From contig NZ_JAFIWB010000004.1 of assembly GCF_017163705.1 (NCBI RefSeq), forward strand, positions 62,001 to 126,000: DNA of 64,000 bases. The letters are read 5' to 3'. How positions within the stretch are numbered: position 1 is the first letter of the stretch; every line of letters begins with the position of its first letter. The notes beneath the pieces are model-generated. The model did not search any database. It saw nothing but the letters and a program-made list of their open reading frames with translations, and was not told the DNA's origin. Positions 31,001 through 38,708 of the stretch are shown one piece after another. The DNA comes from Xanthomonas bonasiae. GTDB taxonomy: Bacteria; Pseudomonadota; Gammaproteobacteria; Xanthomonadales; Xanthomonadaceae. Both the position numbers and the translations under genes were made by a program.

Positions 31001-31575
31001 ACGGCCCGCGCACCGCCGCCCGCTACGGCGGCAGCGGCCTGGGCCTGGCGATCTGCCAGGAACTGGCGGTGGCGATGGGCGGCCGCGTGGAGCTGCACAG
31101 CAAGCTCGGCGTCGGCACCCGTTTCATCGTCGATCTGCCGTTGCCGTGGACCCCGGACGCGCTGCATCCCGCGACGCGCGGCGAGCGCGAGGCCCTGGCG
31201 GCGACGCAGCCGCTGCGCATCCTGCTGGTCGAGGACGACCCTACCGTCGCCGAAGTCGTCAGCGGCCTGCTCAGCGCGCGCGGGCACCACATCACCCATG
31301 CCGCGCATGCCCTGGCAGCGCTGACCGAAGCGGCCGGCAACCGCTTCGACGTGGCCTTGCTGGACCTGGACCTGCCCGGCCTGGACGGCCTGGCGCTGGC
31401 GCGGCAACTGCGCGTGTTCGGTTACGAGATGCCGCTGATCGCAGTCACCGCCCGCGCCGACGCCGACGCCGAACCGCAGGCCCGCGCGGCCGGCTTCGAC
31501 GGCTTCCTGCGCAAGCCGGTGACGGGAGACATGCTGGCCGAGGCGATCGAGGCAGTGCTCGGAGGCCGGGATTAG
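28042..31575 (+). CDS. Hybrid sensor histidine kinase with propeller domain (copy 2)
   Basis: A 1177-residue paralogue of the preceding kinase with the same order: signal sequence (WLLLLWSMAVAAAVP), propeller repeats (GYLWLASSDGLARFDG), Y_Y_Y (TYRFRLSGYDPDWVDV), a membrane helix, HisKA (His820 in LGHEVRTPM), HATPase_c ([12 protein letters not shown]) and REC (Asp1108 in LLDLDLP, Lys in LRKPV). The kinase core is nearly identical to copy 1 at DNA level while the propellers are much more different, so the two probably sense different ligands and share a downstream partner. The ATG at 28042 has AGGGG at good spacing; an ATG at 28024 is also in frame. The stop codon lies in an inverted repeat. 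Confidence 0.93.
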   Translation: MRSRRILGWLLLLWSMAVAAAVPPTPQPRQLTVADGLPSNSINGFAEDQLGYLWLASSDGLARFDGRGYRIWRVEDGLRDNKIWTVHVDAQNRVWFGTQNAGMGMLSADRRTFRYYDRSNYPQIGGGTVWAIASTPDGSIWFGTANGGLDRLRTDGTLNRYMPMPGDERSLPSPAVISLATTPDGTLWVGTRGGVARWTGHDFERLPASALPRPEVLGLTPERDGTLWVASQGGARLLRADGSVVAPYWSNMPSESVLGMLVHDRHGNRWFDTLDGLGRESEAGQIHNVPLYSNSAHGLVKPNWSLAFEDREGDLWFASFNAGLWYLPANWRQFSVLSYRVDDPDSMGNPYVIATAASRDGGVWLAGTRGVLDKLDPATGTVRHHIMALFGRDWSRTLVEDGQGRVWASALAGVLRYDPVSGEVRRWGKQDGADAPMPGDVDRAMLSGDGRLWLFGEVGGAQVRDLDGHVLRNIAPGADGLPAELTVDDARPGPLGQPWVLGQHGVLAWDATSERFAPVPGAPTRPLSAFTLTDGNVVWLASLGRLERYLWDGERLSLLDRIDAEQEFPSLAPNGIVVDASGVAWLSSVRGLIRVDPASKAIRSYSVHDGLPNQEFRAQTLIQARSGQILGGTPDGVVLFEPAQVVPSRRQPPLVIERIGVRRGERALDLLHAGSIALQEGDRDLHVVARLLSFSDTDANTYRFRLSGYDPDWVDVGASGERLFSRLPSGHYTLEMQARTADKVWSKVTTLRFRVLPPWWRSPWGMAGLALLALLALWLASYLYRRRLRRRNAWQLALHKQELAEQASLAKTRFLATLGHEVRTPMTGVLGMSELLLATPLDPKQRGYTDSIRRAGAHLLRLVNDALDLARIEAGRLELDQQPFDLIQLIAELEAMMAPMAHSRGLAFALDNAMPAAVTASGDATRVRQILLNLLNNAIKFTDHGGVTLRVAPLHERHGVRFEVADTGPGINAEQQARLFQRFEQADGPRTAARYGGSGLGLAICQELAVAMGGRVELHSKLGVGTRFIVDLPLPWTPDALHPATRGEREALAATQPLRILLVEDDPTVAEVVSGLLSARGHHITHAAHALAALTEAAGNRFDVALLDLDLPGLDGLALARQLRVFGYEMPLIAVTARADADAEPQARAAGFDGFLRKPVTGDMLAEAIEAVLGGRD

Positions 31576-31660
31576 GGATTCGGGATTGGGGATTCGCAAG
31601 AGCGGCAGTGGTGGCAATTCGCTTTTGCGAATCCCCAATCCCGAATCCCCAATCCCGGCC
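31566..31660. repeat. Long intergenic inverted repeat, GGGATTCGGGATT family (copy 2)
   Basis: The left arm, about 31567-31596, reads CGGGATTAGGGATTCGGGAT and continues TGGGGATTCGC. The right arm, about 31626-31658, is its near-perfect complement. The loop is about 30 bases. The TAG stop of kinase copy 2 is part of the left arm. The element lies between two convergent genes (kinase 2 and the MFS exporter) and could end both transcripts. Confidence 0.8.
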
Positions 31661-31666
31661 ACTCAG

Positions 31667-33097
31667 CTACTCAGCCACTTCCTCCACCTTGTCCGGATGC
31701 GGCCGCGTATCGGGCAACTGCCAGAAGATCAGGGTCGAGGTCAGGGTGATCGCGCCGACGCAGACGAAGGTCGCGTGCAGTGCGGCGGTGGCGCCGTGGC
31801 TGTCGCCGAGGTGGTCGTTGAAGGCCGCCAGCAGGCTGCCCGCGGCGGCGGCGCCGAAGCCGGTGGCCAGCATCATCACCATCGACAGCAGGCTGTTGCC
31901 GGCGCTGGCCTGGTCGCGGTCCAGGTCGCGCAGCGTGACCGTGTTCATGACCGTGAACTGCAACGAATTGACCGCGCCGAACAGCGCCAGCTGCAGCAGC
32001 CGCCAGCCCAGCGGCTGGCCGGCGTCGAACAGCATGAAGCTGGCCATCGCGACGCCGACCAGCACCGTGTTGCTCATCAGCACCCGGCGATAGCCGTAGT
32101 TCTCCACCAGTTTCACCGCTGCGCGCTTGGCGGCCATGCCGGCCAGCGCCACCGGGATCATCATTAGCCCCGCGCGCATCGGACTCATGCCCAGGCCGAC
32201 CTGCAGCAGCAGCGGGATCAGGAACGGCATGCTGCCGCTGCCCACGCGCGCGAACAGATTGCCGAGGATGCCGATGCGGAAGCTGACCACCTTGAACAGG
32301 TGCAGCGGGAACAGCGCCGCCGGCGCGTTGGCCGCATGCAGCCAGTAGCCGATCAGCGCGGCCAGGCCGGCGATGGCCAGCAACATCACGAACGCATGGC
32401 GCAGGCCCAGTTCGGAAATCCCGTCCAGCGCCAGCGACAGCGCGATCATGCCGAAGGCCAGCATCGCGTAGCCGATCAGGTCGAAGCGGGTGCGCTGCTC
32501 GCCGTGGAAATCGGGCATCACCTTCAGCGCCGCGGCGAAGCCGATCGCGCCGATCGGCAGGTTGATCAGGAACACCCAATGCCACGACGCCACCTGCACC
32601 AGCCAGCCGCCGAGGGTCGGCCCGACCAGCGGCCCGATCAGCGCCGGGATCGCGATGAAGCTCATCGCGCTCAGGAACTGCTCGCGCGACACCGAGCGCA
32701 TCACCGCCAGGCGCCCGACCGGCAGCAGCATCGCCCCGCCGATGCCTTGCAGCACGCGCGCGGCGACCAGGTAGGGCAGGCGCGGCGCCGCCGCGCACAG
32801 CAGCGAGCCGAGGGTGAACAGCACGATCGCGGCCAGGAAGGTGCGGCGCGTGCCGTAGCGGTCGGCGATCCAGCCCGAGGCGGGGATGAACATCGCCACC
32901 GCCAGCGCATAGCTGAACACCACCGACTGCATCTGCAGCGGGCTCTCGCCCAGGCTGCGCGCCATCGCCGGCAGCGCGGTGTTGACGATGGTCGCGTCCA
33001 GCATCTGCATGAAGATTGCCAGCGACACCAGCCACAGCAGCGGCCGGAAACTGCGGTAGTTCGGAACGGAGATCGGATCGGGGGAGGGCGCGGACAT
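31667..33097 (-). CDS. MFS drug exporter, DHA2 family (MdtD/HsrA-like)
   Basis: A 476-residue multi-pass transporter. The opening FMQMLDATIVNTALPAMARS with the DHA2 motif D1-type residues and GWIADRYGTRRTF (motif A), plus RVLQGIGGAMLLPVGRLAVM (motif C region), closely resemble E. coli MdtD/HsrA as I recall it. It should export drugs or metabolites by proton antiport. Substrate unknown. A GTG 31 codons upstream would lengthen it; the ATG at 33097 gives the typical N-terminus. It converges with the second kinase and is preceded by the repeat array. Confidence 0.9.
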   Translation of the reverse strand: MSAPSPDPISVPNYRSFRPLLWLVSLAIFMQMLDATIVNTALPAMARSLGESPLQMQSVVFSYALAVAMFIPASGWIADRYGTRRTFLAAIVLFTLGSLLCAAAPRLPYLVAARVLQGIGGAMLLPVGRLAVMRSVSREQFLSAMSFIAIPALIGPLVGPTLGGWLVQVASWHWVFLINLPIGAIGFAAALKVMPDFHGEQRTRFDLIGYAMLAFGMIALSLALDGISELGLRHAFVMLLAIAGLAALIGYWLHAANAPAALFPLHLFKVVSFRIGILGNLFARVGSGSMPFLIPLLLQVGLGMSPMRAGLMMIPVALAGMAAKRAAVKLVENYGYRRVLMSNTVLVGVAMASFMLFDAGQPLGWRLLQLALFGAVNSLQFTVMNTVTLRDLDRDQASAGNSLLSMVMMLATGFGAAAAGSLLAAFNDHLGDSHGATAALHATFVCVGAITLTSTLIFWQLPDTRPHPDKVEEVAE

Positions 33098-33912
33098 CGG
33101 CACGCACGGCAACGCGAGGGATGCATAGGATCGCGCAGATCGCGTCGCGGCGTCGTGCAGCAGCGGGCGGTTGTGGCGCATGGCGAGCACGGCAGCCCTG
33201 CTGCGACGGCGGAGCGAGGCGCGTCGCGCGGCGTGTCGTCTTCGGTTCTGTGCGGGGCTTCGGTGCCGAAGCTGTCCGCAGCCGTTGGGTTAACCGCTGC
33301 TTTCGTCGCGACTGAAGTCGCTCCCACAGGGATTTGCGGCGAGTTGGCTGGTCCACTGTAGGGGGCTTCAGCCCCGACCTGTGTCCGCAGCTGTCGGGTC
33401 CGCCACTTCGCTCGTCGCGGCTGAAGCCGCTCCTACAGGGATTTGCGGCGAGTTGGCTGGCGCACTGTAGGAGGTGCTTCAGCCCCGACCTGTGTCCGCA
33501 GCTGTCGGGTCCGCTACTTCGTTCGTCGCGGCTGAAGCCGCTCCTACAGGGATTTGTGGCGAGTTGGCTGGTGCACTGTAGGAGGGGCTTCAGCCCCGAC
33601 CTGTGTCCGCAGCTGTCGGGTCCACCACTTCGTTCGTCGCGGCTGAAGTCGCTCCTACAGTGAGCTTGCGGCAAGTTGGCTGGGTGCACTGTAGGAGGGG
33701 CTTCAGCCCCGACCGATGCTCGCAGTCGTCGGGTTCGCCACTTCGTTCGTCGCGGCTGAAGCCGCTCCTACAGGGAGCTTGCGGCGGGCCGGCTGGGTTC
33801 TGTGGGAGGGACTTCAGTCCCGACTGCAAGATGTTGGAAGTGCGTGTTGCGCCACTCCCCGCATCCGAGGGACGCAAGGCGCCCAGCGGATGCGACGGCT
33901 CGGCGCGCGGCG
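33098..33912. repeat. Tandem array of about five 111-bp REP-like units (33301-33826)
   Basis: An 815-bp gene-free stretch. From 33301 to 33826 there are five units of 109-113 bp. Each holds two opposite half-elements: GTCGCGGCTGAAGCCGCTCC (starts at 33305, 33414, 33525, 33636, 33749) and CTGTAGGAGGGGCTTCAGCC (about 33356, 33465, 33576, 33689, 33800). The core resembles the GTAG-type REP elements of Stenotrophomonas and Pseudomonas. The spacer between half-elements is also repeated, so this is not a CRISPR. The remaining 33098-33300 and 33827-33912 hold no recognisable feature. Confidence 0.85.
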
Positions 33913-34983
33913 CTATGCCTGCCCGCGGCGGCTGTGCCGCTGCACCGCGGCGACCAGCGCGCCGACGTGCTCGGGCTGCATGTCCGGCGACAGCCCGTGG
34001 CCGAGGTTGAACACATGGCCTTCCGCCGAGCCGTTGCCGTCGGCATAGCTGCGCAGCACGCGCTGCACCTCGCGTTCGATCGCCGCCGGCGAGCCGTACA
34101 GCATCGCCGGATCCAGGTTGCCCTGCAACGCGACGCGGCCGCCGGTGCGGCGCGCGGCATCGGCCAGGTCGATGGTCCAGTCCACGCCCAGGCCTTCGGC
34201 GCCGGACGCGGCCAGCTCTTCCAGATACGGCGCGTTGCCCTTGCCGAACAGGATCAGCGGGGTGCGCTCGGCGCCGTCGCCGCGCGGCAGTTCGCGGGCG
34301 ATGCGCTGCAGGTAGGGCAGCGAGAACTCGCGGTACATCGCCGGGCTGAGCACGCCGCCCCAGGTGTCGAATACCTGCAGCGCCTGCGCGCCGGCCGCGC
34401 GCTGCGCCGCCAGGTAGGCGATCACCGCGTCGGTGTTGACCGACAGCAACTGGTGCAGCGCCGCCGGTTCGTTCAAGGCCAGCGCCTTGATCCGCGCGTA
34501 GTTGTCGCTGCCGCCGCCCTCGACCATGTAGCAGGCCAGCGTCCACGGGCTGCCGGAGAAGCCGATCAGCGGCACGCTGCCGTCCAGCTCGCGGCGGATC
34601 ACCCGCACCGCGTCCATCACGTAGCGCAGTTCGGTCTCCATGTCCGGCACGCCGAGCCGGGCGATCGCCGCCGCGTCGCGCACCGGGTGCTTGAACTTCG
34701 GGCCTTCGCCCTCGACGAAATACAGCTCCAGGCCCATCGCATCGGGGATGGTGAGGATGTCGGAGAACAGGATCGCCGCGTCCAGCGGGAACCGCGCCAG
34801 CGGCTGCAGGGTCACTTCGCAGGCCAGTTCCGGGGTCTTGGCCATCGCCAGGAAGCTGCCGGCGCGGGCACGGGTGGCGCGGTACTCGGGCAGGTAGCGC
34901 CCGGCCTGGCGCATCAGCCACACGGGGGTCTGGTCCACGGGCTCGCGGCGCAGGGCGCGCAGCAGACGGTCGTTCTTGAGCAT
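33913..34983 (-). CDS. hemE: Uroporphyrinogen decarboxylase
   Basis: A 356-residue cytosolic enzyme that decarboxylates uroporphyrinogen III to coproporphyrinogen III in haem synthesis. The family signature [12 protein letters not shown] is at residues 24-35, and [20 protein letters not shown] is the second conserved block. The length is normal. It starts 11 bases before the stop of a small WGR gene, since the two overlap: the start at 34983 is just downstream of the WGR stop at 34994 on the minus strand, so the genes are probably one transcript. Confidence 0.97.
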   Translation of the reverse strand: MLKNDRLLRALRREPVDQTPVWLMRQAGRYLPEYRATRARAGSFLAMAKTPELACEVTLQPLARFPLDAAILFSDILTIPDAMGLELYFVEGEGPKFKHPVRDAAAIARLGVPDMETELRYVMDAVRVIRRELDGSVPLIGFSGSPWTLACYMVEGGGSDNYARIKALALNEPAALHQLLSVNTDAVIAYLAAQRAAGAQALQVFDTWGGVLSPAMYREFSLPYLQRIARELPRGDGAERTPLILFGKGNAPYLEELAASGAEGLGVDWTIDLADAARRTGGRVALQGNLDPAMLYGSPAAIEREVQRVLRSYADGNGSAEGHVFNLGHGLSPDMQPEHVGALVAAVQRHSRRGQA

Positions 34984-34993
34984 GGGGGTTTCC

Positions 34994-35248
34994 TTAGCGC
35001 GGGGCGTCGGCGCCGCGAGTGAACATGACCTGGAAGCCGCGCTTGATTTGCGCATCGCGGGCTTTCTCGAAGGCGGCGTGGGCCTCGTCCTGCAGCAGGT
35101 ATTGCTCGCGCTTGAGCTGCGCGCGGCCGCCGATCTGGCCGCTCTCGCGCAACAGCTCCCAGCTGCCGAACAGGTCCGGTTGCAGGGTCAGCTGGATGTA
35201 GCGGGGCGGCTCGTTGCCGCCGGGGCGTTGCTGTAGGAAGACGCGCAT
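34994..35248 (-). CDS. Small WGR-domain protein
   Basis: An 84-residue protein consisting almost wholly of one WGR domain. The signature region is [20 protein letters not shown], a variant in which the W-G-R core reads SGQIGGR, followed by the helix [22 protein letters not shown] domains occur in PARP-type and molybdate-regulator-like proteins and are thought to bind nucleic acid. Stand-alone copies have no known function. It precedes hemE by 10 bases in the same direction and is likely co-transcribed with it. Confidence 0.8.
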   Translation of the reverse strand: MRVFLQQRPGGNEPPRYIQLTLQPDLFGSWELLRESGQIGGRAQLKREQYLLQDEAHAAFEKARDAQIKRGFQVMFTRGADAPR

Positions 35249-35618
35249 GGGCCGATTGTACCCATCGCGGGTCGCCGCGGCGTCGGCGCCGGCCGCGCGT
35301 TATGGGACGGGTGGGGAAGCCGGCAGGGCGTCCGGGCCGCGGTCGGCGGGCGGCTGGCGCGATGCGCGCATTTGCCGGCGCGCTGAACCATGGACGACGC
35401 GCGACGTCCGGGGCGCGCGCGTCTTGGCGCAGGCCTGCGCCCCGGGCGCGGTGCAGGGCACGCGCGCATGCTGGTTCCAGCTGGGGGCACTGTGGGAGGT
35501 CCGACGTGGTGAGACTGACACCCACCACGTCGCTCGTCGCGACTGACATCGCTCCCACAGGGACTTGCGGCGCGCCGGCGGCCGAGGGCGGATGGATGCC
35601 GCGGCGCGACGGGGTGCG
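35249..35618. repeat. Gene-free stretch with a solo REP-like palindrome (35489-35561)
   Basis: The outer arms CTGTGGGAG and CTCCCACAG and inner arms CGACGTGGTG and CACCACGTCG form a strong stem at about 35489-35561. The 3' part (GTCGCGACTGACATCGCTCC) is a diverged copy of the unit tandemly repeated at 33301-33826. The rest (35249-35488 and 35562-35618) is GC-rich and shows no gene or motif that I can support. Confidence 0.7.
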
Positions 35619-36743
35619 CTACGCCGCGGCGCGCACGGCGGCGTCCAGCACCGCCAGCACCGCCGCCTCGTCCACGTCAGGCACCACCTCGGCCCGGCCG
35701 ATGCCGCGCCACAGCACCAGCCGCAGGCGCCCGGCGATGTTCTTCTTGTCCAGCCGCATCCGCGCCAGCAGCGCCTGCGGCGCCAGTCCGGCCGGCAGCG
35801 CGGTGGGCAGGCCGTAGTCGGCCAGCAGCGCGCGCAGCCGTTCGGTGTCCTGCGCCGTGGCCATGCCCAGCTGCGCCGACAGTTCGGCCGCCAGCACCAT
35901 GCCCACCGCCACCGCTTCGCCGTGGTTGAGGTTGGCGTTGCCGGGCGCGCCGTAGCCCTGTTCGGTCTCGATCGCATGGCCGAAGGTGTGGCCGAGGTTG
36001 AGCAGGGCGCGCTCGCCCTTCTCCAGCGGGTCGCGGGCCACGATCTCGGCCTTGTGCTCGCAACTGCGCGCGATCGCCTGCGCCAGCGCGGCCGGCTCGG
36101 CGCCCAGCAGCGCGTGGCGTTCGGCATGCAGCCATTCGAAGAACAGCGGGTCGCGGATCGCGCCGTACTTGATCACCTCGGCCAGGCCGGCGCGCAGTTC
36201 GCGCGGCGGCAGGCTGCGCAGGGTGGCGGTGTCGGCCAGCACCGCGCGCGGCGGATGGAACGCGCCGACCAGGTTCTTGCCCTGGGCGATGTCCACCGCG
36301 GTCTTGCCGCCGACCGACGAATCGACCATCGCCAGCAGCGTGGTCGGCAGCTGCACGCAGTCGACCCCGCGCATCCAGCACGCGGCGGCGAAGCCGGCCA
36401 GGTCGCCGACCACGCCGCCGCCCAGCGCCAGCACGCAGGCGTCGCGGGTCGCGCCGAGCTCGGCCAGCGCGGCGATCGCCGCGCCGAAATTGTCCAGGGT
36501 CTTGGAGGCCTCGCCGGCGGGGATCGTGAAGGCGCCGATCTGCAACTGCGGGCGCGCGGCCAGCAAGGCCTGGCGGACCTGCGCCGCGTACAGCGGGGCG
36601 ACGTTGCTGTCGCTGAGCAGCAGCACATGGCGGCCGCGCACGTGCTCGGCCAGAAGCGCGCCGTCGTCGAGCAGGCCGGGGCCGATGCGGATGGTGTAGG
36701 CCGGGTCGCCTTCGACCGCGACGCTGCGTTGGGAGACAGTCAT
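35619..36743 (-). CDS. aroB: 3-dehydroquinate synthase
   Basis: A 374-residue NAD- and zinc-dependent enzyme, the second step of the shikimate pathway. Clear blocks are [14 protein letters not shown] (NAD binding), [15 protein letters not shown] and GHTFGHAIE, which holds zinc-ligand histidines. The start at 36743 overlaps the stop of aroK (ATGA), the usual aroKB order, so the two are translationally coupled. Confidence 0.97.
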   Translation of the reverse strand: MTVSQRSVAVEGDPAYTIRIGPGLLDDGALLAEHVRGRHVLLLSDSNVAPLYAAQVRQALLAARPQLQIGAFTIPAGEASKTLDNFGAAIAALAELGATRDACVLALGGGVVGDLAGFAAACWMRGVDCVQLPTTLLAMVDSSVGGKTAVDIAQGKNLVGAFHPPRAVLADTATLRSLPPRELRAGLAEVIKYGAIRDPLFFEWLHAERHALLGAEPAALAQAIARSCEHKAEIVARDPLEKGERALLNLGHTFGHAIETEQGYGAPGNANLNHGEAVAVGMVLAAELSAQLGMATAQDTERLRALLADYGLPTALPAGLAPQALLARMRLDKKNIAGRLRLVLWRGIGRAEVVPDVDEAAVLAVLDAAVRAAA

Positions 36744-37282
36744 GCAATGGGGTCCGGAAGTTTCCACGACGCGGCCAGGCGCACGACCAGCTGCGCGGTG
36801 GCTTCGGCGGGATTGAGGTGGTCGGTGTCCAGGATCAGGTCGGCGACTTCGCGGTACAGCGGCTCGCGCACCGCGTGCAGGTCGTGCAGCACCCGTTCGC
36901 GGTCGCCGCGCTGCAGCAGCGGGCGGCTGCGGTCGCGTTGCAGGCGCTGCAGCTGCGAGGCCACGCTGACCCGCAGGTAGACCACGAAACCGTGCTCGCG
37001 CATCTCGCGGCGGCTGTCGGCGTCGAGCACGGCGCCGCCGCCGGTGGAAATGAGGTGGCCGGGGGTGCTGAGCACGCTTTCCAACACGGTGCGCTCGTGC
37101 TCGCGGAAACCGGCTTCGCCGGCATGCTCGAACAGCGAGGCGATGCTCGCGCCGGTGCGTTCGACGATGGCCTGGTCGCTATCGACGAAGGCAAGGCTGA
37201 AGCGCTCGGCCAGGCGGCGGCCGATGACGCTCTTGCCGGCTCCCATCGGGCCGACCAGCACGAGATTGGGGGCGGGATTCAT
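36740..37282 (-). CDS. aroK: Shikimate kinase
   Basis: A 180-residue P-loop kinase that phosphorylates shikimate. The Walker A motif is GPMGAGKS (residues 11-18), followed by the shikimate-binding DSDQAIVER and [10 protein letters not shown] segments. It is first in aroKB. The stop TGA overlaps the aroB start. Confidence 0.97.
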   Translation of the reverse strand: MNPAPNLVLVGPMGAGKSVIGRRLAERFSLAFVDSDQAIVERTGASIASLFEHAGEAGFREHERTVLESVLSTPGHLISTGGGAVLDADSRREMREHGFVVYLRVSVASQLQRLQRDRSRPLLQRGDRERVLHDLHAVREPLYREVADLILDTDHLNPAEATAQLVVRLAASWKLPDPIA

Positions 37283-37658
37283 CCGCCGATGCTAGCAGAC
37301 GCGCCGCGTGCGCAGGCCGGTCGCGCTGCTTGCATGCATTGCGCCGAGCGCGTGCCGGCGCGCTTGCGGCACGAGCGCGTCGCGGCGCTGGCCGGCGCCT
37401 CTGCGCGTCGCGCGGCGTTGGCGGCCAGTCAGCTGGGACGGCCAGCGCGCCGGTCGCGGCGGCCATGCCCGCGCGGCCCTGCGCACGGCATGTGTGGCGC
37501 GGTGCTGCGGGCCGCAGCGAAGGCTGGCGAGCGCGCAGCCGATCGCGGCACGCGGTCCGGGCCGGTAGGACCGGCGCCATGGCAGCCCCGCGCTGCCGCG
37601 TGCGTCGCGCCGTGCATGGCGCGACAATGGGGCATCGTCCGCCGAGTGCCTTGCCGCC
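37283..37658. other. Gene-free GC-rich intergenic region between aroK and pdxH
   Basis: This 376-bp stretch separates the divergent aroKB and pdxH operons. It is rich in CG-type words, as in low-complexity GC-rich DNA, and open frames across it lack any family likeness. I see no hairpin repeat, promoter or small gene that I would defend, though promoters for both operons must lie here. Confidence 0.5.
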
Positions 37659-38258
37659 ATGCCCGATCTCTACGCCGAAGCCCTGTCCACGTTCGCCGAC
37701 CTGTTCGCGGAGGCGCGGACCAGCGACGAGGCCGAATACAACGCCATGGTCGTCGCCTCGGCCACGCTGGAGGCGCGTCCGTCCTCGCGGGTGGTGCTGC
37801 TGAAGTCCTACGACGCGCGCGGTTTCGTGTTCTACACCCACCTGGACAGCCAGAAGGGCCGCGAGCTGCAGGCCAACCCGCAGGCCTCGCTGCTGTTCCT
37901 GTGGCGGCGCATGCGCGAGGACGGGGTGCAGGTGCGCATCGACGGCGAGGTGCAACTGGTCGCCGCGGCCGAGGCCGATGCGTATTTCGCCTCGCGTCCG
38001 CGCATGAGCCAGATCGGCGCGTGGGCGTCGGCGCAGTCGCGCACCTTGCAGTCGCGCGAGGAGTTCGAGCAGCGCGTGGCCAAGGCCGAGGCCAGCTTCG
38101 AAGGCCGCGAGGTGCCGCGCCCGGACGGGTGGGGCGGGTTCCGCGTGGTGCCGCGCAGCTTCGAGTTCTGGTACGGCGGCAAGTACCGCCTGCACGAGCG
38201 CTGGCACTACGCCGCCGACGCCGCCGGCCACTGGTCCAAGCGGATGCTGTTCCCGTGA
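37659..38258 (+). CDS. pdxH: Pyridoxamine/pyridoxine 5'-phosphate oxidase
   Basis: A 199-residue FMN enzyme that makes pyridoxal 5'-phosphate. Typical regions are [29 protein letters not shown] (FMN binding) and the C-terminal [14 protein letters not shown] and [10 protein letters not shown] segments. The stop TGA overlaps the GTG start of the following acetyltransferase. Supplying PLP fits the several PLP enzymes in the window (metB, yggS product). Confidence 0.95.
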   Translation: MPDLYAEALSTFADLFAEARTSDEAEYNAMVVASATLEARPSSRVVLLKSYDARGFVFYTHLDSQKGRELQANPQASLLFLWRRMREDGVQVRIDGEVQLVAAAEADAYFASRPRMSQIGAWASAQSRTLQSREEFEQRVAKAEASFEGREVPRPDGWGGFRVVPRSFEFWYGGKYRLHERWHYAADAAGHWSKRMLFP

Positions 38259-38707
38259 CCGAGCGGTTCTCGATCCGCGCCGCCGCTGCCGCCGACCTGC
38301 GCGCCTGGGCGGCGCTGCGGATGGCGCTGTGGCCGGACGAGCGCGATGCCTTCGGCGGCGTGGCCGAGGCGCTGCAGCGCGAGGACGCGGCCAATTTCCT
38401 GGCCTTCGCCGGCGATGGCCAGGCGATCGGCTTCGCCGACGTCACCCTGCGCCAGGACTACGTCAACGGCACCGACAGTTCGCCGGTGGCGTTTCTGGAA
38501 GGCTGGTACGTGGCGCCGGCGTGGCGTGGCCACGGCATCGGCCGCGCGCTGCTGCGCGAGGTGCGCGAGTGGACCCGCGCGCAGGGCTGCAGCGAGCTGG
38601 CCTCCGATGCGCTGATCGACGACGCCGCGGCGCAGGCCGCGCACCGTGCCTGCGGGTTCGAGGAAACCGAGCGCGTGGTGTATTTCCGCATGCCGGTCGA
38701 GGACTGA
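38255..38707 (+). CDS. AAC(6')-like GNAT acetyltransferase
   Basis: A 150-residue GNAT protein that resembles the chromosomal aminoglycoside 6'-N-acetyltransferases of Stenotrophomonas (the AAC(6')-Iz type, as I recall it). Likeness covers the opening [20 protein letters not shown], the [20 protein letters not shown] block, the acetyl-CoA loop [14 protein letters not shown], and the end [20 protein letters not shown]. The family modifies the 6' amino group of aminoglycosides; the substrate of this copy is unproven. It starts with GTG inside the pdxH stop (GTGA), and the next gene begins one base after its stop. Confidence 0.82.
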   Translation: MTERFSIRAAAAADLRAWAALRMALWPDERDAFGGVAEALQREDAANFLAFAGDGQAIGFADVTLRQDYVNGTDSSPVAFLEGWYVAPAWRGHGIGRALLREVREWTRAQGCSELASDALIDDAAAQAAHRACGFEETERVVYFRMPVED

Positions 38708-38708
38708 C

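Noticed and set aside
33334-33663. Open frame of 109 codons with three 37-residue repeats
   Set aside because: It is the translation of the REP array. There is no ribosome-binding site, codon use is not gene-like and both strands are open for the same reason.
33301-33826. Possible CRISPR array
   Set aside because: The regularly spaced units have no unique spacers; the whole 111-bp unit repeats, and no cas genes are present.
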